A model generated the notes under the pieces. The model did no database searches and was not told where the DNA came from. It saw nothing but the letters and a program-made list of their open reading frames with translations. A stretch of DNA of 64,000 nucleotides from Alphaproteobacteria bacterium (lineage in GTDB: Bacteria; Pseudomonadota; Alphaproteobacteria; Rickettsiales; UBA1997), in NCBI GenBank assembly GCA_014190355.1, contig BJGH01000007.1:1-64000 (forward strand), given 5' to 3'. Positions within the stretch are counted from its first letter, which is position 1. The number at the start of each line of letters is the position of its first letter. Below are positions 1 to 7,947 of the stretch, in pieces. The position numbers and the translations under genes are program-made.

Positions 1-872
1 TTTTTATCGTTATTTTTTTCAAAATTATTTTTACGATTTGGTAATTTTTTAATATCAGCAAAATCTTGATCACTAGCTTTAACTTGCTTAATAAAATCAA
101 AAAGATGGCTAACTGATTTAATCATAACCCTTGTTCCACCTTCGTCTTTTCTGATCAAGCATTCGATAACTACATTACTGCCATCATTAAGTAAATCGCG
201 TGAGTTGGTAATTAATGCTTCATCAAAAATTGTTGCTTCATATATGCCATAAGGATCGCAGATGGTCATGTAAGCAAATCGTCCTCGCGCAGATGAGCGA
301 TGTTTGCTTGCTAAAATCACCCCTGCTAGTTTAGCGATACTATTATCTTGAAGTTCAGCTTCTTCAATCATGTTAGAAAAAATTACTCCGCGTTTTTTTA
401 AATCATTTAGCGAATCATCAAGGGGATGTTCGTTAAGAAAAAAACCAAAACTTTCAAATTCTTTTTGTAATTTTTCAATTTTACTCCATGCTTCAACTTT
501 TTTTAATTGAGGTTTGGGGATGCTTTCGTTGATTGAGCCAAACAAACTCATCTGATTAGAATTTTTAGCTTCATTAATTTGCGAAGCATATGCAGATAAA
601 AGATCGAAAGATTCAGCGATTTGACTGCGTTCAATTTTAAAAACATCGAATGCACCAGATTTGGCAAGAGCTTCAATTGATTTTTTATTGATGGCTTTAG
701 GATCAAGACGTTTACAAAAATCAAAAACATCATTAAAATCACCATTTTTTTTTCGCTCATCAACAGCAACTTCCATCATTTTCAAACCAACTGCTTTTAT
801 AGCACCAAGCCCAAAACGAATTGCAAATTTATGGTTGTTAGTTGAGGTCTCGTTGGAAATTGCCTTAGTCAT
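1..872 (-). CDS. dnaE: DNA polymerase III subunit alpha, C-terminal part only (runs off the left edge)
   Basis: The 290 visible residues match the region of bacterial DnaE that follows the fingers domain: the GLGAIKAVG stretch near residue 22, the tandem helix-hairpin-helix region with KSGAF near residue 69, and the OB-fold region (HRSSARGRFAYMTICD, about 191-206). The reading frame is open from base 1 to 890, where an in-frame TAG (891-893) lies. The first Met is at 872, only 4 bases after the uppP stop, so this piece starts as a separate gene. About 800 N-terminal residues of a normal DnaE (PHP domain, palm with the catalytic aspartates, thumb and fingers) are absent here. The missing part is not upstream, because uppP fills that space on the same strand. 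It is probably co-transcribed with uppP. It could be a true split polymerase, a relic, or a rearrangement product. Identity as DnaE sequence is firm; function alone is not. Confidence 0.85.
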   Translation of the reverse strand, partial: MTKAISNETSTNNHKFAIRFGLGAIKAVGLKMMEVAVDERKKNGDFNDVFDFCKRLDPKAINKKSIEALAKSGAFDVFKIERSQIAESFDLLSAYASQINEAKNSNQMSLFGSINESIPKPQLKKVEAWSKIEKLQKEFESFGFFLNEHPLDDSLNDLKKRGVIFSNMIEEAELQDNSIAKLAGVILASKHRSSARGRFAYMTICDPYGIYEATIFDEALITNSRDLLNDGSNVVIECLIRKDEGGTRVMIKSVSHLFDFIKQVKASDQDFADIKKLPNRKNNFEKNNDK

Positions 873-876
873 TGCT

Positions 877-1671
877 TTATAATAAAAAAACTAATAGAAG
901 AGTTCCAAGTGCTACACGGTAAACTCCAAAGCCAACAAAGCTATTTTTGCTGACAAATTTGATAAACCATTTTATAACCAAGATTGCTGAAATAAAAGAG
1001 GAAATTGCTCCAATTAAAATTAGCTCAAAATCAACAAAAGTAAGACTGTCTAAATTTTTTAAAATATCGTAAAGACAAGCAGCGCTGATGGTTGGAATTG
1101 CTAGGAAAAATGAAAATTCGGTAGATGATTTACGATCAATTCCACATAATAACGCTCCTAAAATTGTTGCACCAGATCTTGATACCCCTGGAATCATTGC
1201 TAAGCATTGACAAAAGCCAATGATTAATGCCAAGCGATAGTTGATATTATCGACATTAGTGATTTTAAAATGACGTTTTTGACTATCGATAATAATCATA
1301 ATAACTCCACCAATTAACAATGCTAAAGCGATTGAGAGATTGCTAAAAAAATAATTTTTTATTGTTTCGTGGAAAAGAACCCCAAGAATAACCGAAGGAA
1401 GAAATGCTAAAAATAAATTTATGATAAATTTACGAGATTTTTGGGAATTAGGATGGATGATTGTATCGGTAATTTTTTTACGATAAACCATACAAATTGC
1501 TAAGATCGCGCCAATCTGTATAGCAATTTCAAAAACATTATTACGAATTGAGTTAAATTCAATTAAATGAGAAAAAATTAAGAGGTGAGCAGTCGATGAA
1601 ACAGGAATAAACTCGGTAAGACCTTCAACAATACCTAAAAAAATAGCTTTTAAAATCAGTGATATTTCCAT
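877..1671 (-). CDS. uppP: undecaprenyl-diphosphatase (BacA/UppP)
   Basis: This integral inner-membrane phosphatase recycles undecaprenyl pyrophosphate to the monophosphate carrier used for peptidoglycan and other envelope glycans. Both family signatures are present: EGLTEFIPVSSTAH from residue 16 and PGVSRSGAT near residue 161, which supply the catalytic Glu, Ser and Arg. At 264 residues it has the usual length, with about seven or eight hydrophobic segments. It is the first gene of a two-gene unit with the DnaE C-terminal piece. No Shine-Dalgarno motif precedes the ATG. The assignment is secure. Confidence 0.95.
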   Translation of the reverse strand: MEISLILKAIFLGIVEGLTEFIPVSSTAHLLIFSHLIEFNSIRNNVFEIAIQIGAILAICMVYRKKITDTIIHPNSQKSRKFIINLFLAFLPSVILGVLFHETIKNYFFSNLSIALALLIGGVIMIIIDSQKRHFKITNVDNINYRLALIIGFCQCLAMIPGVSRSGATILGALLCGIDRKSSTEFSFFLAIPTISAACLYDILKNLDSLTFVDFELILIGAISSFISAILVIKWFIKFVSKNSFVGFGVYRVALGTLLLVFLL

Positions 1672-1704
1672 GCTTAAGGGTTAGATTTAGATGTTTTAAA
1701 AAAC

Positions 1705-1823
1705 TTAAACCATTTCAAATTAAAATTTGTAATTTTTAGTGTTAAAAATTTTAACTTGTTTTGCTAAAAATCTTTAAATTATTTTTGGTGATAATGATCA
1801 ATTTTTAAGTTGAAATGGTTTAA
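1705..1823. repeat. long inverted repeat between uppP and tRNA-Leu
   Basis: Bases 1705-1725 and 1803-1823 are reverse complements at 20 of 21 positions (core AACCATTTCAA against TTGAAATGGTT). The 77-base loop itself holds a near-palindrome around GTTAAAAATTTTAAC. No reading frame covers it. It could be a hairpin RNA, a processing or termination signal, or a small palindromic element; only one copy is seen here. Confidence 0.45.
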
Positions 1824-1931
1824 AAAAATTCAATTGAAGTTTTGATTACTAAAAACTGAATTTAAAAAATATTGAGCTATTTTTTAAGGCTTTTGAACTA
1901 AAAATTCTAGCGATTTAATTAGTGCAAAAGA

Positions 1932-2017
1932 TGGTACCTCTGGTCAGACTCGAACTGACACATCCATAAGACAATAGATTTTGAGTCTATCGCGTCTACC
2001 AATTCCGCCACAGAGGC
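1932..2017 (-). tRNA. tRNA-Leu(CAA)
   Basis: The minus strand folds as a class II tRNA: acceptor arm GCCTCTG pairing with CAGAGGT, a D arm with GGAATTGGTAGAC, an anticodon stem ATAGA/TCTAT enclosing the loop CTCAAAA (anticodon CAA), a long variable arm, and a T arm with GTTCGAGTC. The discriminator is A and the CCA end is encoded. The long variable arm and the anticodon both indicate leucine (codon UUG). Confidence 0.95.
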
Positions 2018-2162
2018 CTGTAAAAAATTTATCAAATTTATTATGATTTAAAAAAAATAATTTCCAAGACAATTTTTTAAATAAGAAATTTAAAAAGTTT
2101 TTTTAAAATTTTGCAAAGAAAAGTGATTGCTAATTTGCTAATTTTAAAAGTATGATGGTTAG

Positions 2163-2474
2163 CTAGTTATTCATAATAAAAACCCGATTTTTTTTGCTAT
2201 CGAGATCTAATAATTCAATTTCAGTTCCAAGTGCTACTGATTGCATAAAAATAATTTTTGCAGTGCGATAATTATCGCTTTTAGTTTCGTAAAACTGAAT
2301 AACACTTCCTTCGCGAACCAAATTGCCAACGGGAATTTCAATTGAGGTTTTATTTTCATAATCAAAGCCTGACCAAGCCAGACAATTCCTACTGGCAAGG
2401 ATGATTGAGCAAAATATTATTAAAAAATTAATAATGGTAAAAAATTTAATTAATTTAGGTGTGGTGGAAATCAT
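2163..2474 (-). CDS. small exported protein, DUF5334-like
   Basis: This 103-residue protein begins with a hydrophobic segment (about residues 12-28) that looks like a signal peptide or anchor, ending near RNCLAW. The remainder (WSGFDYENKTSIEIPVGNLV, then VIQFYE and a short beta-rich tail) resembles the small periplasmic DUF5334 proteins of alphaproteobacteria, as far as I can judge from memory. The function of that family is not known. It stands alone between two tRNA genes. The gene call is good; the family call is moderate. Confidence 0.7.
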   Translation of the reverse strand: MISTTPKLIKFFTIINFLIIFCSIILASRNCLAWSGFDYENKTSIEIPVGNLVREGSVIQFYETKSDNYRTAKIIFMQSVALGTEIELLDLDSKKNRVFIMNN

Positions 2475-2626
2475 TGTTGACTTTTTTATTGGGTTGATGT
2501 GAAATAAAAACTTTCTAATTTAGAATTAGAAAATAATGATATTTAAATAAAATTTAAGAAATTTAAAATTATTTAACAATTATTATTTTTGATTAGTTAT
2601 TTTTAGAATTTTTCTTGAAAGATTTT

Positions 2627-2704
2627 CGGGGCGTAGCGCAGTCTGGCTAGCGCACTTGGTTTGGGACCAAGGGGTCGGGAGTTCAAATCTCTCCGCCCCG
2701 ACCA
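2627..2704 (+). tRNA. tRNA-Pro(UGG)
   Basis: The acceptor stem CGGGGCG pairs with CGCCCCG, the anticodon stem CTTGG/CCAAG encloses the loop TTTGGGA (anticodon TGG), the T arm carries GTTCAAATC, and the 3' ACCA is encoded. It is one of the few GC-rich islands in the surrounding AT-rich DNA. The anticodon and the C1-G72 pair typical of bacterial tRNA-Pro support the call. Confidence 0.96.
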
Positions 2705-3024
2705 TTTTTTAAAAAATTATTCAACCATTTTTTAGTCTGATTTTGTTGCGATATTTCTTCTTTGCTATCTTGGTGGTAATCAGCTCCTCAATTACAGCTC
2801 CTCAATCGTTTAAATAGTTTTTAGGTAATTCTTTTAGGCAAATTTTTCGAGGCTATTTTTTTTAGCAAATTTTTTTAGCTAATTTTTCGAGGCAATTTTT
2901 TTTAGAATAATTTATTTTAAGATAATTTGTTTGCTTTAGAGTTGTTAATAATCTAGGGCAATTGCTACTTTAAGGTTTGATATTTTTTAAAAGCTATATT
3001 GCTTTATAAATTATTTTTTTTAGT
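2705..3024. other. non-coding stretch with short direct repeats
   Basis: No gene is seen between tRNA-Pro and the antiporter gene. A 28-base unit occurs twice, at 2838-2865 and 2878-2905 (26 of 28 identical, both containing AATTTTTCGAGGC). A separate 12-base unit CAGCTCCTCAAT occurs at 2781-2792 and 2795-2806. The repeats look like local slippage products and have no evident function. Confidence 0.5.
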
Positions 3025-4812
3025 TTAATCTTCGCTAAAAGCTTCCTTGTTGGGGTCACTTGGTTGTTGGTTTTTAGTATTTTTAGTTTTTTCGAATTCT
3101 TCATTTTCATCAAATAAAATTAAATCTTTTAGCGCTTCATTATTGATGTCGCGAAATGAAGTAATGATGCTGTTAATTTCTTCGTTTTTTAGCCCTGCGC
3201 AGGCGAGGGCTGCTTGGCTGAGTTGAAGTCCAGTTTCTAAATTTTTCGAAACAACATAACTTGCTCCAACTTTTTTAAAGCGTTCTGCATTATTAAATGT
3301 TTCAGATTTGGTAATAACTGCAACAGCTGGAAAATTTTGATGGATAAAACGAGTAACTTTAATGCAGGCAATTTCATCATCAAGACCTATAATAACTGAG
3401 TCAGCTTTTGATGTTCCAATGTAATTTAAAATTTCTATATTCATTGGATCGCCATAATAAATGTTGAAACCATTATTTCTTTCAATTCTAACCACGCGAT
3501 GGTTATTCTCTAAAATCAAATAGTTAATTTTTCTTTTGCGTAAAATATAAGCAATTATTCTACTAACTTTTGAAAAACCAATGATGATAATATGTTTGCT
3601 GATGTCACCAATTTCACGCTTAAGCTTGTTATCGCGTAAAATTTCTTTAATGTAAATTTGTCCTTTAATTTTACGACCAATATTTGCTAGAAGCGGAGTT
3701 AAAGCCATAGAGAAAGTAATGGCTGTCATTAGTATTTGCGATAATTCATCATCGATTAATTTTTCTTGAACGGCAACTAAAAGCACAACAAAGGAAAATT
3801 CTCCACCTTGCGAAAGTAATAATCCGGTGTGAATTGCTGGAGCTAAAGGAAAGCGAAAAATTCGACATAAAATGATAATTATAAAAGCCTTAAGAGCAAT
3901 TAATCCCATGCTAATTTCAATAATTTGCATAAATGCTTCTAAAAGAAGATTGGTATCAAAAGACATCCCGATGGTCATAAAAAATAAACCCATCAATAAT
4001 GATTTTAGGGAAAGTATTTCTTCTTCAACTCGATAACGATATTCGGTTTCAGCTACCATTAATCCTGCAATAAATGCTCCAAGGGCAAAAGAAAGTCCAA
4101 GTTTATGACATAACAATGCTGAACCTAAGACAATCAATAAAGTAAAGCTTAAAAATAACACTTCATTTTGGGTATGAGCGATAATTCTAAAAAATGGTTT
4201 TAATAATAAACTACCAATTGCAAAGATAATTAGTAAGGCAATAATGGCATTGAATAATGCACCTCCAAGAGCGTTAAAAACATTAAGATCAGATTTAGAT
4301 AAGAGAGGTAAAAGAACTAAAATTGGAATAACCGCTAAATCTTGCATTAATAAAATTGAAAAAGATAAACGACCAACACGAGTTGATTGTTCACCATTTT
4401 CAGCGATTACTTGCATTACAATTGCTGTTGAAGACATTGCTAATGCACAGCTAATTATAATCGCTCCTTCAATGGGGATTTTAAAAAAATAACAGCAAAT
4501 GTAGGTAATTACTGATGCTGTGATGACAATTTGTAATGTTCCAAAGCCAAAGACATATTTACGAATTGTTGATAATCTGGCAAATGTCAATTCTAGTCCA
4601 ATTGCAAAAAGCATGAAAACAATACCGAGTTCAGCTATTGATTTTGTAGATTGAGTGCTTTCGACATATTGCATTCCAAATGGACCAATAATAGCTCCAG
4701 CTATTAAATAACCAAGAGCAGGGCTTAAGCCAATTTGCCGAAAAATCACCACAACTACAATCGATGCAACCAGCAAAGTTATAATGTCGTTAAGATATGT
4801 AATATCGTGCAC
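3025..4812 (-). CDS. CPA2-family cation:proton antiporter with RCK domain (KefB/KefC type)
   Basis: Residues 1-390 form the multi-spanning Na+/H+ exchanger domain, with the typical GYLIAGAIIGPFG near residue 34 and AFIAGLMVAETEYR near residue 255. A cytosolic TrkA-N/RCK nucleotide-binding domain follows from about residue 405 (HIIIIGFSKVSRIIA, then YYGDPMNIEIL). The family exchanges K+ or Na+ for H+ in the inner membrane, controlled by ligand binding to the RCK domain. The start is GTG at 4812 (Met-His-Asp-Ile). The C-terminal 35 residues are acidic and low in complexity. It is transcribed away from dcd. Which cation it moves cannot be told from sequence. Confidence 0.9.
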   Translation of the reverse strand: MHDITYLNDIITLLVASIVVVVIFRQIGLSPALGYLIAGAIIGPFGMQYVESTQSTKSIAELGIVFMLFAIGLELTFARLSTIRKYVFGFGTLQIVITASVITYICCYFFKIPIEGAIIISCALAMSSTAIVMQVIAENGEQSTRVGRLSFSILLMQDLAVIPILVLLPLLSKSDLNVFNALGGALFNAIIALLIIFAIGSLLLKPFFRIIAHTQNEVLFLSFTLLIVLGSALLCHKLGLSFALGAFIAGLMVAETEYRYRVEEEILSLKSLLMGLFFMTIGMSFDTNLLLEAFMQIIEISMGLIALKAFIIIILCRIFRFPLAPAIHTGLLLSQGGEFSFVVLLVAVQEKLIDDELSQILMTAITFSMALTPLLANIGRKIKGQIYIKEILRDNKLKREIGDISKHIIIIGFSKVSRIIAYILRKRKINYLILENNHRVVRIERNNGFNIYYGDPMNIEILNYIGTSKADSVIIGLDDEIACIKVTRFIHQNFPAVAVITKSETFNNAERFKKVGASYVVSKNLETGLQLSQAALACAGLKNEEINSIITSFRDINNEALKDLILFDENEEFEKTKNTKNQQPSDPNKEAFSED

Positions 4813-4943
4813 ACAAATTAAAAAAAAGTAATTTAAAAAAACTTCTTGAGAAAAATAATTTTTTTTTTGATATTTGAGTTTTAAAAGATTAATATCATTT
4901 CTGGCAAGTATTAATTTAACTTTTTATAAAAAAATTTTTAAAA

Positions 4944-5513
4944 ATGACAATTCTAAGCGATAAATCAATTAAAAAACTTGTAGAAAAAAATGGCATGATT
5001 GAGCCATTTATTGATCGGCAAATTCGTAATAACGAATTTGGATCAAAAATTATTTCCTACGGTATCTCTTCATATGGTTATGATGCAAGAGTTTCAAATG
5101 AATTCAAAATTTTTACTAATATTGATTCAGCAATTGTTGATCCCAAAAATTTTTCTGAAACAAGTTTTGTTGATCGAACGACTGATATTTGCGTAATTCC
5201 TCCGAATAGTTTTGCATTAGCCAGAACTGTTGAATATTTTAGAGTTCCAGATGATGTATTAGTGATTTGCGTTGGCAAATCAACTTATGCTCGTTGTGGA
5301 ATTATCGTTAATGTAACCCCTTTAGAACCCGGTTGGGAAGGACATGTAACATTAGAATTTTCTAATACTACACCTTTGCCTGCAAAAATTTATGCCTTTG
5401 AAGGTGCATGTCAATTTTTATTTTTTAAAGGCGATCATCCTTGCGAAGTTTCTTACAAAACAAGGCTTGGAAAATATATGGGACAAACTGGAGTTACCTT
5501 ACCTAAAGTTTAA
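4944..5513 (+). CDS. dcd: dCTP deaminase
   Basis: The enzyme converts dCTP to dUTP, supplying dUMP for thymidylate synthesis. At 189 residues it has the normal length for the monofunctional proteobacterial form. The active-site block [10 protein letters not shown] (110-119) and [15 protein letters not shown] (126-140) is intact, and the catalytic Glu is at position 138, as in the Escherichia coli enzyme. It opens the plus-strand block that continues to rseP. The start codon is preceded only by A/T. Confidence 0.96.
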   Translation: MTILSDKSIKKLVEKNGMIEPFIDRQIRNNEFGSKIISYGISSYGYDARVSNEFKIFTNIDSAIVDPKNFSETSFVDRTTDICVIPPNSFALARTVEYFRVPDDVLVICVGKSTYARCGIIVNVTPLEPGWEGHVTLEFSNTTPLPAKIYAFEGACQFLFFKGDHPCEVSYKTRLGKYMGQTGVTLPKV

Positions 5514-5565
5514 ATTAGTAATACTTTATAAATTATCAATAATTATTTAAGTATTAATTATAATT

Positions 5566-6357
5566 ATGAAAAAAAAATTAATTCTAACTTTTGCTATTTT
5601 TTTATATAGTGTTAGAATATTGCCTTGTTTTTCTCAAGAGTTAGATGGATTTGCTGTGCAAAATTCTACTAAAGAAAGCTATTCAAATGAGGTGAGAGTT
5701 GATGATAAATTCGATGAATATAATGTTCAAAAAAATAAAGCTCAAAATAAAATAGCTATTGAGGAACCATCGCCATTTCGACCAAAAACACCAACTCCAA
5801 GCAGATTTTTTGCAGCTGATTTATCAATGCCAGATGTTTTTACAAGTAGCAATAATCTTGTCAAAAAAACTGGTTCATTTTATCGAGCTTACGGTGAAAT
5901 AATTTTTATTCAAGGAACAATTACTGATTCATTTGGTGTTCCAATTCATGGGGCGGTTGTTGAAGTGTGGCAAACAAATTCTTCTGGCAAATATCACACT
6001 TTGCTTGAGGATAACAGTGAATATATTGATAAGCATTTTAATATGTCAGGAAGAGCAATTACCGATAATTTGGGCAATTATCATTTTATTACTATCATGC
6101 CTGGTTCATCTGCCGGAAGAGCTCCTCATATAAATTTTAATATTTATCATGAAAAATTTGGCAAATTAGAAACAGAAATGTATTTTGCTAATCATCCTTA
6201 TAATAACACAGATTATCAATATCTGGTTTATAGCGAAGAAGAGCAAAAATTGTTGACTGCTGATGTCCGTCATTCTAATATTTTAAATACTCGTTCAATT
6301 AAATTATGCACTTTTAATGTTACGATGCGAGGAATTCATCAATATAAACGATACTAA
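5566..6357 (+). CDS. exported intradiol ring-cleavage dioxygenase-like protein with incomplete iron site
   Basis: A signal peptide (about residues 1-23, ending near CFSQ) and a low-complexity linker precede the dioxygenase fold at about 105-255. The fold is recognisable from GTITDSFGVPIHGAVVEVWQ and the GNYHFITIMPG motif, as in protocatechuate 3,4-dioxygenase beta. Canonical enzymes bind Fe(III) with two Tyr and two His. Tyr143 and His188 match two of them, but the position in PGPYPW-type motifs is Ser here (PGSS, 179-182), and the second His of the HIH motif is Asn190 (HIN). Ordinary catechol cleavage is therefore doubtful, and a structural or binding role is possible. It sits between dcd and rbfA with a one-base gap to rbfA. 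No other aromatic-degradation gene is present. Confidence 0.75.
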   Translation: MKKKLILTFAIFLYSVRILPCFSQELDGFAVQNSTKESYSNEVRVDDKFDEYNVQKNKAQNKIAIEEPSPFRPKTPTPSRFFAADLSMPDVFTSSNNLVKKTGSFYRAYGEIIFIQGTITDSFGVPIHGAVVEVWQTNSSGKYHTLLEDNSEYIDKHFNMSGRAITDNLGNYHFITIMPGSSAGRAPHINFNIYHEKFGKLETEMYFANHPYNNTDYQYLVYSEEEQKLLTADVRHSNILNTRSIKLCTFNVTMRGIHQYKRY

Positions 6358-6358
6358 A

Positions 6359-6769
6359 ATGGCTAATCAACAACGAAATAATAATAACTCTAAGTCACTA
6401 CGACAACTTCAGGTTGCTGAAAATATCAAAAGAACATTGTCAGAAATTTTTTTAGAAAAAGGGCTATTAAATTATTCATCATCATACATTTCAGTTACCC
6501 AAGTTGATATAAGTCCTGATTTAAAAAATGCTAAAATATACCTTGATATTTTTAATCAAAATCAAGAAATAAAAACAAAAGTTCTAAACTATTTTAATAA
6601 TCTTGAAAAAACATTGCGATTTGAGTTGAGTAAAAAAATTAAATTGAGATATGCTCCTGAGATTAGTTTTATTGAGGATAAAACCCAAGAGAATGCTTTT
6701 AGAATTGAAAAAATAATAGCTGATGAAAAGAAAAATTATGATCAACAAAATCCCCAAAAAAATAATTAA
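6359..6769 (+). CDS. rbfA: 30S ribosome-binding factor A
   Basis: RbfA binds the immature 30S subunit and assists 16S rRNA maturation and cold adaptation. The sequence shows the compact KH-like fold: LRQLQVAENIKRTLSEIF, then ISPDLKNAKIYLDIF and ELSKKIKLRYAPEISFIED. I chose the ATG at 6359 (MANQQRN), one base after the previous stop; a longer frame starting at 6317 would overlap the dioxygenase-like gene. The product is 136 residues. The tail is rich in Asn, Gln and Lys. Confidence 0.9.
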   Translation: MANQQRNNNNSKSLRQLQVAENIKRTLSEIFLEKGLLNYSSSYISVTQVDISPDLKNAKIYLDIFNQNQEIKTKVLNYFNNLEKTLRFELSKKIKLRYAPEISFIEDKTQENAFRIEKIIADEKKNYDQQNPQKNN

Positions 6770-6775
6770 TAAATA

Positions 6776-7942
6776 ATGAAATCTGTTGATAATAAACAAA
6801 AAACTATATCTATTTTTGGCTCAACTGGATCAATTGGAAAAAATGCTATCGCGGTTATTAAAAATCATCCTGAAAAATTTAAAGTAACTGCACTTGTAGC
6901 ACAAAATAACTATAAAACACTTGCCCATCAAGCTTTAGAATTAAAACCTGAAGTTGTTGTTATTGCGCAAGAAAAATACTATCAACTTTTAAAAACTGAA
7001 CTTGCAGGTTTAAAAAAATGTCAAATTATTGCAGGTCAAGATGCTGTAAATGAAACGGCAAAAATAAAATGTGATTTGTTCATTTCAGCAATTGTTGGAA
7101 TTGCAGGAATGATCCCAACTCTTAACGCTATTAAATCAGCTTCAAATATTGCTTTAGCAAATAAAGAAGCAATGGTTTGTGCTGGAGATTTTTTACTGAA
7201 GGAAGCAAAAAAAAAATGTATAAATATTTTTCCTATTGATTCCGAACATAATGCTTTATTTCAAATTTTTGAAAAACAGAATTTAGCAATGATTGATGAC
7301 ATTGTTTTAACTGCATCAGGTGGTCCATTTTTCTTCTCCGATATTAATTTTAAAGATATAACTATATCTCAGGCATTAAAACATCCTAAATGGCAAATGG
7401 GTAACAAAATATCAATTGATTCTGCAACTATGATGAATAAGGGTTTGGAGTTAATAGAAGCTTATTATTTTTTTCCTTTAAAAAAATCGCAAATCAATAT
7501 CTTAGTTCATCCCCAATCGATAGTTCATGGCATAGTCAATTATCAAGATGGTGCAAGTTTAGCAATGATGAGTGAACCTGATATGAAAGTTCCGATATCT
7601 TATGCTCTAGGTTTTCCAAAAAGATTAACAAATAATGCTAAAAAATTATCTTTAGAAAAAATTGTTAAATTAGAATTTTTTGCGGTTGATCAAAAAAAAT
7701 TTCCTGCTATCAAACTTTGTAGAGATGCTTTAGCAGAGGAGGGTAGTGCTTTGGTGGTTTTAAATTCAGCTAATGAAATAGCAGTTGAAAAATTTTTAAA
7801 GGGTATGATAAGATTTGATCAAATTTATTCATTGGTATCAAAAACTTTAGAAAAAATTAAACATCAAAAGTTAAAAACAATTGATGAAGTTATATATTTT
7901 GACCAGCTCGCTAGAGCTAATGCAACCACAATTAAAATCTGA
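6776..7942 (+). CDS. dxr: 1-deoxy-D-xylulose 5-phosphate reductoisomerase
   Basis: This is the second enzyme of the MEP isoprenoid pathway, making 2-C-methyl-D-erythritol 4-phosphate with NADPH and a divalent metal. The NADPH motif GSTGSIG is at residues 15-21. The metal and substrate segments SEHNALFQ, ASGGPFF, ISIDSATMMNKGLE and HPQSIVHG are all present. The 388-residue length is normal. It lies 6 bases after rbfA and 5 bases before rseP, so the genes are probably co-transcribed. The stop is TGA, which shows the standard code is in use. Its product feeds the polyprenyl carrier recycled by UppP. Confidence 0.96.
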   Translation: MKSVDNKQKTISIFGSTGSIGKNAIAVIKNHPEKFKVTALVAQNNYKTLAHQALELKPEVVVIAQEKYYQLLKTELAGLKKCQIIAGQDAVNETAKIKCDLFISAIVGIAGMIPTLNAIKSASNIALANKEAMVCAGDFLLKEAKKKCINIFPIDSEHNALFQIFEKQNLAMIDDIVLTASGGPFFFSDINFKDITISQALKHPKWQMGNKISIDSATMMNKGLELIEAYYFFPLKKSQINILVHPQSIVHGIVNYQDGASLAMMSEPDMKVPISYALGFPKRLTNNAKKLSLEKIVKLEFFAVDQKKFPAIKLCRDALAEEGSALVVLNSANEIAVEKFLKGMIRFDQIYSLVSKTLEKIKHQKLKTIDEVIYFDQLARANATTIKI

Positions 7943-7947
7943 AATTT

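Noticed and set aside
870-893. Frameshift joining uppP and dnaE into one broken gene
   Set aside because: Upstream is a complete uppP, not the DnaE N-terminal half, so a single frameshift cannot restore DnaE.
6317-6358. Longer start for rbfA
   Set aside because: It overlaps the end of the dioxygenase-like gene and adds residues not typical of RbfA.
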